A DNA stretch of 64,000 bases, taken from UBA10646 sp003456175 (GTDB lineage Bacteria > Bacteroidota > Bacteroidia > Chitinophagales > Chitinophagaceae). The position numbers and the translations under genes are program-made. Below are positions 45,202-51,758 of the stretch, one piece after another. Where the stretch lies: NCBI GenBank assembly GCA_031976225.1, contig DALYLQ010000003.1, positions 49,904-113,903 of the forward strand. Direction: 5' to 3'. Under the pieces are notes generated by a model. It ran no database searches, was not told where the DNA came from, and saw only the letters and a list, made by a program, of their open reading frames with translations. The number at the start of each line of letters is the position of its first letter. Within the stretch, counting starts at the first letter, position 1.

Positions 45202-45615
45202 TTACCTGATAGGTACGTATAAAATTTCTACGCTTACTACACCATCTTTAATCATATCTATTTTACGGGCGGCGGCTTTGCTTAAATCAATAATACGACC
45301 GGCTACAAAAGGGCCACGATCGTTGATTTTAACCACCACTGTTTTGTTATTTTTTAGGTTACGTACAGTTACAATAGTACCAAATGGTAGTGTTCGGTGT
45401 GCTGCAGTGAATTTGCTACCACGATATACTTCGCCACTTGCGGTTTTGCGACCTTCGTATTTATCGGCGTAGTAACTGGCTTTACCAGTTGCCTTTTGAA
45501 CCTTTTTACCTCTATAGTATTCGCTTTCTGACGGGATACCTCGCTTGCTACAACTTGTAAATAGCAATATCATGCTACAACACACAAGTAATGGTATGTA
45601 TAACTTTCTAACCAT
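45202..45615 (-). CDS. rlpA: RlpA-family septal-ring lipoprotein
   Basis: ATG 45615 is preferred because it gives a lipoprotein signal (MVRKLYIPLLVCCSMILLFTSCSK, lipidation Cys about 22); the frame extends to 45633. The 137-residue product is a double-psi beta barrel with GKASYYADKYEGRKTASGE (about 44-62), HRTLPFGTIVTVRNLKN and VKINDRGPFVAGRIIDLSKAAA (about 92-113), whose Asp residues mark the RlpA active site. It lacks a SPOR domain. RlpA cleaves glycan strands lacking stem peptides. It abuts the TspO-like stop on the opposite strand. Confidence 0.9.
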   Translation of the reverse strand: MVRKLYIPLLVCCSMILLFTSCSKRGIPSESEYYRGKKVQKATGKASYYADKYEGRKTASGEVYRGSKFTAAHRTLPFGTIVTVRNLKNNKTVVVKINDRGPFVAGRIIDLSKAAARKIDMIKDGVVSVEILYVPIR

Positions 45616-45664
45616 ATTCAAATTTATCGCCATGAAATAAGTGGTTTTTCAAACGTGTATAAGT

Positions 45665-45679
45665 ACCTTACGGTAAATG
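45665..45679 (+). repeat. Dispersed 15-bp word, intergenic copy
   Basis: ACCTTACGGTAAATG, exact, in the divergent spacer between rlpA and the CPBP-like gene. Confidence 0.92.
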
Positions 45680-45755
45680 TGTTTGTACACACCATCACAT
45701 GCTTATGTGATTGCTATTGCTTTATTTTAATGGTTGGTTTGCAAAAAATATTCTT

Positions 45756-46439
45756 ATGCCGCTTGTTACTCAACGTATGGTTGCTATTGCATGTGTACTC
45801 CTACTGCCATTGGTAACAGTGGTTTACGGTAATTATTGGGTGAATGATAATAGCATGCTTCGCGTGTGGTCGTTCACAACATGGTGTTGGCTGCTACCAG
45901 CAATACCTTTTTTATGGTGGCAACACACATTAAGGTTACCCGATGTAGCAACATTTACCGCAAGGTTATGGAAGCCTTTTGTAATTGGTGTAGCTTTTGG
46001 TATAGCCGATGTGTTAATCATTAAAGGCATATTGCACCCGCAACCTTACGATAGCTTACCGCCTTTTTTGCAACCATTTCCGTACAGCATTTTCTTATAT
46101 ACTGCTGGTGCCATAGAGGTTGAATTGTATTACCGATTAATTCCGCTAGGGTTGGCTTTATGGGGAATTCAAAAATGGGTGCATACTCGCTGGCAAACGT
46201 TTGTTTTCAGTCTTATTGCAGTACTTACCGCCTTGAGAGAACCGCTAGAACAGTGGCCTGATGGTGTTTGGTGGTTTGTATGCTATGCTTTTGGAAGTGG
46301 TTTTTTAATGAATTTGATTCAAGCCATGTATTTTAAAAATCAAGGATTTTGGGCTACGTTACTATTACGTTTAGGTCATTATAGCATATGGCATATCGCA
46401 CTAGGCTTATACGTACAATATGTAGAGTTAGCAAGGTGA
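45756..46439 (+). CDS. CPBP-like (CAAX-protease type) intramembrane protein
   Basis: ATG 45756 gives 227 residues; the frame extends upstream to a TTG at 45711. About seven helices are seen. AIEVELYYRLIPLG resembles motif 1 of CPBP glutamic intramembrane proteases (EExxxR), but with Val in place of the second Glu so the pattern is E-V-E-x3-R. LLRLGHYSIWHIALG has two His in the usual distal helix. Activity is uncertain because of the altered motif. One dispersed-word copy is inside, read T-F-T-A-R-L. Confidence 0.6.
   Translation: MPLVTQRMVAIACVLLLPLVTVVYGNYWVNDNSMLRVWSFTTWCWLLPAIPFLWWQHTLRLPDVATFTARLWKPFVIGVAFGIADVLIIKGILHPQPYDSLPPFLQPFPYSIFLYTAGAIEVELYYRLIPLGLALWGIQKWVHTRWQTFVFSLIAVLTALREPLEQWPDGVWWFVCYAFGSGFLMNLIQAMYFKNQGFWATLLLRLGHYSIWHIALGLYVQYVELAR
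45952..45966 (-). repeat. Dispersed 15-bp word, coding copy
   Basis: CATTTACCGCAAGGT, read T-F-T-A-R-L in the CPBP-like gene. Confidence 0.88.
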
Positions 46440-46523
46440 AACTTCACATGTTTATGTGATTGATTTCCGATAGTACTTAGCGTTGCTTTGCAGTATCAAA
46501 TTGATGACCTTAAACCATTCATT

Positions 46524-46712
46524 ATGTCTACCACATCATTTAAAAGGCTTTACTGTACAACAGTATTTGTAGCTGCAGCCGTAGTGGTAGTTACCATGTT
46601 ATACCTTGCAGTGCAATCGCGGGTGGCCGATTGTTGCCATCCAGTAGGTTCGGTTGCCGATAGCCATACCACTATGGTACAAACTGTGTTTGGCATGTGG
46701 TTTAGATTATAA
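46524..46712 (+). CDS. Possible small membrane protein
   Basis: A 62-residue frame from ATG 46524 with one hydrophobic helix (CTTVFVAAAVVVVTMLYLAVQ, about 10-30) and two adjacent Cys (ADCCHP). The stop is one base before the MBL start, an operon-like arrangement. No family recognised, and it may not be expressed. Confidence 0.45.
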   Translation: MSTTSFKRLYCTTVFVAAAVVVVTMLYLAVQSRVADCCHPVGSVADSHTTMVQTVFGMWFRL

Positions 46713-46713
46713 A

Positions 46714-47484
46714 ATGTCATCTTCTAACATGCTAACCGTAACAAGCGTTCCGCTCACATTTACGCAAGGAAATCACACCGAAATCATTCATCCTACAATA
46801 GTTCAAACAAGCAAGTCTTTGATTTTGGTAGACGTTGGTTATACCGCCACGCTTCCTCAATTATTAAGTGCCTTACGGCAAATGAAGGTGCAACGCGAAC
46901 AACTAACAGCTATTTGCATTACCCACGATGATATAGACCATATTGAAGCTTTGGCAGCCGTTGCTAACCTAGCACCACAGGCTGCCATTTATGCACATAC
47001 GCTTGAAATACCAGCCTTACAAGGCGATGTACCTTCTGAACGGTTGATACAAGCACGTACCAATTTGCAAGCCTTAAAACACGCCGATGCCGCAACACAA
47101 CAGTGGGCTGCAAGTTTTATAGCAGCGCAGGAGGCCATTGAACGAGTGCCTATTACACATGCTGTAGCCGATAAAACCATTATTGAAAATACACTGATGG
47201 CCATTGCCACACCGGGCCACACAAAAGGGCATACAAGCTACTACATACAAGCAACTGAAACGCTTATTGCCGGCGATGCCATCGTAATTAACGCCGATAG
47301 TACTTTAGATATTGCAAATCCACAGTTTACGTTAAATATAGCAGCAGCTTTTAACAGCGTTCGAAAACTAGCAATGTTACCAATTCAACAACTTATCTGT
47401 TATCATGGAGGTATCTTAAAAGGCAACATAGCTGCTGCTTTTGAAGCGCTCATTCAAAAATACACGCATGAAATTTTCAAATAA
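46714..47484 (+). CDS. MBL-fold metallohydrolase
   Basis: ATG 46714 begins MSSSNMLTVTSVPLTFTQGNHTEII; the open frame upstream is unlikely to be coding. The 256-residue product has the metal motif ITHDDIDHIE (about 70-79), i.e. H-x-D-x-D-H, a variant that replaces the second His by Asp and is seen in other MBL proteins. ATPGHTKGHTSYYI (about 164) and GDAIVINAD (about 185) supply the later ligands. The substrate is unknown. The last 17 bp overlap the PhnD-like gene, so the genes are coupled. Confidence 0.85.
   Translation: MSSSNMLTVTSVPLTFTQGNHTEIIHPTIVQTSKSLILVDVGYTATLPQLLSALRQMKVQREQLTAICITHDDIDHIEALAAVANLAPQAAIYAHTLEIPALQGDVPSERLIQARTNLQALKHADAATQQWAASFIAAQEAIERVPITHAVADKTIIENTLMAIATPGHTKGHTSYYIQATETLIAGDAIVINADSTLDIANPQFTLNIAAAFNSVRKLAMLPIQQLICYHGGILKGNIAAAFEALIQKYTHEIFK
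46870..46884 (+). repeat. Dispersed 15-bp word, coding copy
   Basis: GCCTTACGGCAAATG, read A-L-R-Q-M-K in the MBL gene. A second, imperfect copy (CATTTACGCAAGG) lies at 46757. Confidence 0.88.
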
Positions 47485-48394
47485 ATTGCTAAGAATCATT
47501 GGCTGCTGCAATTGCTTTGTACTTGCATTCATGCAAGTAGCGCTAGCACAAAACATTACCATCGCAACATACCAGTATGCTAATAATACTCGTATCGATA
47601 ATATTTCGCCGCTAGCAAAGCATTTAACAACATTAGGTATAACTACGCAAGTTAAAAGCTATCCTACAGTACAAGCGCTAATAGAAGCTATACAACACGA
47701 TGAAGTAGATATCGCTTTGATTAACACTTTTGGCTACATGCTATTAACACAAAGCACACATCGTAATCCAACGCAGCCTTGCGCCGTTTTAACTGTTCCA
47801 CCACAAGTAGCCAATAACTATACCACAGCTTTTGTTACGAGGTATAACAATAACATTGCTACTATTGAAGCCTTAACCAAGCAAGCAGGTTCGCTTCGCT
47901 TGGCCTTGGTAGCAGCAGGTTCTACCTCAGGTAATTTAATGCCACGATTAAAGCTTGCTGGAGTTGGAATTACAAATCCCGAAGTGCAGTTTCAGCACTT
48001 TCAATACGGCGGTAATCATACAACTACCTTACAACTATTGCTGCAGCATAAAGCCGATGTAGTAGCCATTGGTAGCACTACTTACTTTGATATGATTAAA
48101 GATGCTGCGATTGATGCACAACTGAAACTGCTTTGGCTTTCCCCAGAAATTCCGCTTGGCCCTGTGTTGTTGCATCAACGGTTACCGAAAACTTTGCAGC
48201 AACAAATTCAACAATCATTGTTGGCCTTACACGAAACCAATCCCGCTGCTTTAGCTAGCGTTAAAGCCGGTTGGACTGAAGCCTATCAAGCAACCAAATA
48301 CATTGCTATCGACACTACTTATTACCAAAAATTATATCAACAATTAGGCGATCCTGCTTTGTTACAACCTATACTCCAACAATTTGCACCATAA
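47468..48394 (+). CDS. PhnD-like periplasmic substrate-binding protein
   Basis: From ATG 47468, 308 residues with a signal peptide (about 1-28, ending VALAQ). It has the phosphate/phosphite/phosphonate binding-protein layout: ITIATYQYANNTRIDNISPLAKHL (about 29), VDIALINTFGYMLL (about 80), LVAAGSTSGNLMPRLKLAG (about 147) and KADVVAIGSTTYFDMIK (about 194). No ABC permease or ATPase is adjacent, so it is either an orphan binding protein or a sensory partner. It is co-transcribed with the MBL gene and closed by a terminator. Confidence 0.8.
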   Translation: MKFSNKLLRIIGCCNCFVLAFMQVALAQNITIATYQYANNTRIDNISPLAKHLTTLGITTQVKSYPTVQALIEAIQHDEVDIALINTFGYMLLTQSTHRNPTQPCAVLTVPPQVANNYTTAFVTRYNNNIATIEALTKQAGSLRLALVAAGSTSGNLMPRLKLAGVGITNPEVQFQHFQYGGNHTTTLQLLLQHKADVVAIGSTTYFDMIKDAAIDAQLKLLWLSPEIPLGPVLLHQRLPKTLQQQIQQSLLALHETNPAALASVKAGWTEAYQATKYIAIDTTYYQKLYQQLGDPALLQPILQQFAP

Positions 48395-48432
48395 ACCCTT
48401 TGCAAGCAACCAACTTGCTTTTTTCCAACAAC

Positions 48433-48457
48433 AACGGGGCTGCGTAGCAGCCCCGTT
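48433..48457. terminator. Two-way hairpin terminator
   Basis: AACGGGGCTGC-GTA-GCAGCCCCGTT, between the convergent PhnD-like and recA genes. The T tail is short (GTTTGC), so strength is uncertain. Confidence 0.85.
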
Positions 48458-48469
48458 TGCATTATTTTA

Positions 48470-48516
48470 ACCTTACGGTAAATGTTGTAGCGTTGTTGCC
48501 TCATTTACCGTAAGGT
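48470..48516. repeat. Inverted pair of the dispersed word before recA stop
   Basis: ACCTTACGGTAAATG (48470-48484) and CATTTACCGTAAGGT (48502-48516), exact complements with a 17-nt spacer, 13 bp after the hairpin terminator and 17 bp before the recA stop. Confidence 0.92.
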
Positions 48517-48533
48517 ACCGAACAAATTATGTA

Positions 48534-49568
48534 TTAGTCATCTCCCTCTTCACCAGCTGGAAGGGCTGTACCCTGAGCAGCAATAATAGCGGCTCTAATT
48601 TTAGCTTCTATAGCTGCTTGTAATTCCGGATTATCGTTCAGTAGGGTTTTAACAGCATCTCTACCTTGCCCTAATTTATTGCCATCGTAACTAAACCAGC
48701 TACCACTTTTTTGAACAATACCCAATTCCACACCCATATCAATAATTTCACCCACCTTGCTAATGCCTTCTCCGAAAATGATATCAAATTCGGCGCTGCG
48801 GAACGGTGGAGCTACCTTATTCTTTACCACTTTTACCTTTACGCGGTTACCAATAGCAGCATCACCATCTTTAATTTGCTGGCTTCTTCTAATATCTATA
48901 CGTACCGATGCGTAGAATTTTAAAGCGTTACCGCCGGTTGTAGTTTCGGGGTTGCCAAACATAACGCCAATTTTTTCACGCAATTGATTAATGAAAATAC
49001 ATACCGTGTTGGTTTTGCTAATGGTAGCAGTAAGCTTACGCAAGGCTTGGCTCATTAAGCGAGCCTGTAAGCCCATTTTACTATCACCCATTTCGCCCTC
49101 TAATTCGCCCTTAGGCACAAGTGCTGCAACAGAATCTATTACCACTACATCTAGGGCGCCGCTCAATATCAAACGGTCGGCAATTTCTAAGGCTTGTTCG
49201 CCATAATCGGGCTGCGAAATCAAAAGATTATCAACATCAACACCTAGTTTTTGTGCGTACACGCTATCAAAAGCATGCTCGGCATCTATGATAGCGCAAA
49301 TGCCACCTTTTTTCTGTGCTTCTGCAATTACATGTGTTGCAACAGTAGTTTTACCAGAACTTTCTGGGCCGTAAATTTCAACAATTCTACCCTTTGGCAA
49401 GCCACCAATGCCCAATGCAGCATCTAAACCAATAGAACCTGTGCTAATTACTTCGTGGGCTACTGCACCCTTTTCGTTCATTAGCATTACACTGCCTTTG
49501 CCAAAGTCTTTATCAATTTTATCGATTGTTAGTTTCAGTGCCTTTAACTTATCTGCATTGGTACTCAT
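48534..49568 (-). CDS. recA: Recombinase RecA
   Basis: A 344-residue strand-exchange ATPase. Walker A is GPESSGKTTVATHVIAEAQ (about 70-88), Walker B region VVVIDSVAALVPKGELEG (about 145), loop L2 and FINQLREKIGVMFGNPETTTGGNALKFYASVRIDIRR (about 197-233) are intact, and the acidic C-terminal tail (AGEEGDD) is present. It is required for recombination and SOS, and for chromosomal transformation in competent bacteria. It is convergent with the PhnD-like gene and divergent from tRNA-Phe. Confidence 0.97.
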   Translation of the reverse strand: MSTNADKLKALKLTIDKIDKDFGKGSVMLMNEKGAVAHEVISTGSIGLDAALGIGGLPKGRIVEIYGPESSGKTTVATHVIAEAQKKGGICAIIDAEHAFDSVYAQKLGVDVDNLLISQPDYGEQALEIADRLILSGALDVVVIDSVAALVPKGELEGEMGDSKMGLQARLMSQALRKLTATISKTNTVCIFINQLREKIGVMFGNPETTTGGNALKFYASVRIDIRRSQQIKDGDAAIGNRVKVKVVKNKVAPPFRSAEFDIIFGEGISKVGEIIDMGVELGIVQKSGSWFSYDGNKLGQGRDAVKTLLNDNPELQAAIEAKIRAAIIAAQGTALPAGEEGDD

Positions 49569-49650
49569 GCGAATTTTATTTTTTTGATGGTGTACAAAAA
49601 TATTTGATTCTTCGACATTTTGCTAAAATATTTAGACAAATTTATTTTTA

Positions 49651-49665
49651 GCCTTACGGTAAAAA
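49651..49665 (+). repeat. Dispersed 15-bp word, last copy before the island
   Basis: GCCTTACGGTAAAAA, 52 bp upstream of the tRNA-Phe. No further copy is found from here to 64000. Confidence 0.85.
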
Positions 49666-49667
49666 TA

Positions 49668-49699
49668 CTTGGCAGATTTACGATGCCCTCCTATATTTG
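49668..49699 (+). promoter_or_regulatory. Candidate Bacteroidota promoter of tRNA-Phe
   Basis: TTGG at 49669-49672 and TATATTTG at 49692-49699 fit the Bacteroidota -33 (TTG) and -7 (TAnnTTTG) elements with a 19-bp gap, ending 17 bp before the tRNA. Confidence 0.55.
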
Positions 49700-49716
49700 C
49701 CACCCGAACAAAAAAT

Positions 49717-49789
49717 GGTGCGGTAGCTCAGTCGGTAGAGCAAAGGACTGAAAATCCTTGTGTCGCCGGTTCGATCCCGGCCCACACCA
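49717..49789 (+). tRNA. tRNA-Phe (GAA)
   Basis: A cloverleaf can be drawn: acceptor GGTGCGG/CCACACC (one C-A mismatch), D-stem GCTC/GAGC, anticodon stem AAGGA/TCCTT with loop CTGAAAA (anticodon GAA), and T-arm GCCGG-TTCGATC-CCGGC. The CCA end is not encoded. It is the insertion target of the downstream integrase element (inference from adjacency). Confidence 0.93.
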
Positions 49790-49794
49790 CAAAC

Positions 49795-49820
49795 GCCTCA
49801 GTATTTACTGAGGCTTTTTT
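49795..49820 (+). terminator. Rho-independent terminator after tRNA-Phe
   Basis: GCCTCAGT-ATTT-ACTGAGGC followed by six T, 5 bp after the tRNA. Confidence 0.93.
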
Positions 49821-50025
49821 AATATGGGGAGCAGAAAAGGGTACAGTTTTAATAAAATTACCAGTTCATTATCTCATGTAATTGGTAAACAAATACTTAT
49901 GGCAGATTAATTCAAATATGCCTCAAAGATTTTAATGAATAAATATTGCCTTAAAGTTAGATGAGACAATCTATAAAGATGGTTGAGTTGTTTTGTAAAA
50001 TCATAAAAAAAGCATGTAGTTATCG

Positions 50026-51294
50026 CTACATGCTTTTATCATTTTTTTGATATGCTTCTCTTATCATTCTAAAGTGTTCATCCAAACTGGCTTTGATGTA
50101 AGTATGAAAATTTTTCTCTGATTTATGACCCGAAATGGCCATTATACTTTTGATGGGAACTTGCTTGAGATATAAATTTGTACAAAAACTTCTACGAGCA
50201 GTATGTGTCATTAAAAATTGCCATTTTTTCTTTTTGCAAACGATCTTTTTATTTCCCTTAGTAATAATTTTTTCAAAGTCTTTGTCTAATTCTGGCATTT
50301 TAGAACCAATTTTTTTTAGTATTTTATTGAATTCCTGATTGCTTGGACTTTTAGGCCACCCATTTGAATACTTTTCGATAATCTTTTTAACTGGTTGCAA
50401 TATTGGTAAAGATAACTTTTGGTTTGTTTTTATTGAAATCACTTCAATAGTGTCATCTTTTATGGCATAGCTATCTAAGCTACTGTAGTTTGCAAAGCGT
50501 AAACCTGTAAATGCGCCTATTATGAAATAATCACGAACAATTTCTTCTTTTGTGTTATCAAAGGAATTCAAATTAATCATAGCTTCTAGTTCATATTCAT
50601 TAAGGTAAATATTATCACTTTCTTCTCTTCCAGCATTAAATTTAACTTCAGTAACTTTCGATGTGCTAATTAATTTCTTTTCAGCAGCATAGTTAAATAT
50701 TAACCTTAGATTGCCTATGTGTTTAGATATTGTGTTTTTAGATGATTGATAATTATTAGTTAGAAATAATTTGAAGTCATTAATTAATTCAGAACTAATA
50801 TCTTCTAAAGCAAATTCTTTCCCTTTATGGCTTTCGAATTCAATGTAGTGTTTTAAAGTAGTTTCCAACGTTTTTAAAGTATTAAGACTAAATACAACAC
50901 CCTTTTTTGTAAGTAATTTACCAGTTTTAACATCATTTATAAACTGTTTGATGAAAATTTTCATTTTCAAGACATTTTTTTCAGCTGCTTGTACTCCCTT
51001 ATATATTTCTAGGATTAACTCTCTTACATCCTTTTTTGAAATTTCTTTAATTTTCGAAGCCTCTTTAATGCTTTCTAATAGTGTATGACTTCTATTTTGT
51101 AAAAAAATGTATAAATCATTTTCTTTATGTATTTTTGGAAGCTTCTTTTTATGATCCCAATGATCAGTTAAGCAACTACAACCTATTGCGCTTAAAATTC
51201 TATAACCTCGGTATGAAATTGCGACCCTTATACTACTTTTCTTCTTACTTTTCCTTTCTTTTAAATAATAATTGATACTCACTTTTAAATTCAT
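50026..51294 (-). CDS. Tyrosine-type site-specific integrase
   Basis: The 422-residue recombinase has an N-terminal arm-binding region, a SAM-like core-binding domain (about 110-220) and a catalytic domain. Catalytic residues are Arg in GAFTGLRFANY (266), His-x-x-Arg in THTARRSF (364-367), His in ISGHKS (390) and nucleophile Tyr in FHTYIKAS (399). The layout is that of Bacteroidota mobile-element integrases with a phage-integrase N-terminal SAM-like domain. It reads towards the tRNA-Phe, its likely attachment site. Confidence 0.92.
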   Translation of the reverse strand: MNLKVSINYYLKERKSKKKSSIRVAISYRGYRILSAIGCSCLTDHWDHKKKLPKIHKENDLYIFLQNRSHTLLESIKEASKIKEISKKDVRELILEIYKGVQAAEKNVLKMKIFIKQFINDVKTGKLLTKKGVVFSLNTLKTLETTLKHYIEFESHKGKEFALEDISSELINDFKLFLTNNYQSSKNTISKHIGNLRLIFNYAAEKKLISTSKVTEVKFNAGREESDNIYLNEYELEAMINLNSFDNTKEEIVRDYFIIGAFTGLRFANYSSLDSYAIKDDTIEVISIKTNQKLSLPILQPVKKIIEKYSNGWPKSPSNQEFNKILKKIGSKMPELDKDFEKIITKGNKKIVCKKKKWQFLMTHTARRSFCTNLYLKQVPIKSIMAISGHKSEKNFHTYIKASLDEHFRMIREAYQKNDKSM

Positions 51295-51304
51295 AATAAT
51301 AATA

Positions 51305-51541
51305 TTAAAATTTTATATATATTCTTCTTCCAATTTTTAATCCTTCTAAAGCACCCTTTTTATAAAGAGCTGAAATTGTTTGCACACTCACTTTTAATTT
51401 TTTGGCAGCTTCGGATCTTGTAAGAAACCTTTCTTCCTTTTTTTCAGACTCTAATTCTTGTGTTTGGATGCTTTCAATTGCGCTTTTAAGAGAGTTACAT
51501 ATATATGTAGGGGTATCGACTATATTAATTTTCTTATTCAT
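51305..51541 (-). CDS. Excisionase-like helix-turn-helix protein
   Basis: The 78-residue protein ends in a MerR/HTH_17-type DNA-binding fold: RFLTRSEAAKKLKVSVQTISALYKKGALEGLKIGRRIYIKF (about 38-78), the pattern of excisionase-type regulators of Bacteroidota elements. The N-terminal half is polar and not conserved. It lies 10 bp upstream of the integrase on the same strand, as recombination-directionality genes often do. Confidence 0.8.
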   Translation of the reverse strand: MNKKINIVDTPTYICNSLKSAIESIQTQELESEKKEERFLTRSEAAKKLKVSVQTISALYKKGALEGLKIGRRIYIKF

Positions 51542-51758
51542 AATTATGTTTTTTAGAATATAGTAAAAAAAACAGAGAAAAAAAAATAAGGAATAGATTT
51601 ATTTTAATGCAAAGTATTTATAAGATAAATATTCATTTTCTAGGTATTTGTTAATTTAATCAGCCTATACAGCATGTATTAATCAAATTGAAATATAAAT
51701 TTCAATATAATGTTTACTTAGAAAATTCTTTTTTTTATATTATTATTAAAAAATTATT

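Noticed and set aside
49669..49881. 71-codon frame over the tRNA-Phe
   Set aside because: It is a translation of the tRNA and its terminator (AVAQSVEQRTENPCVAG...), a well-known false ORF.
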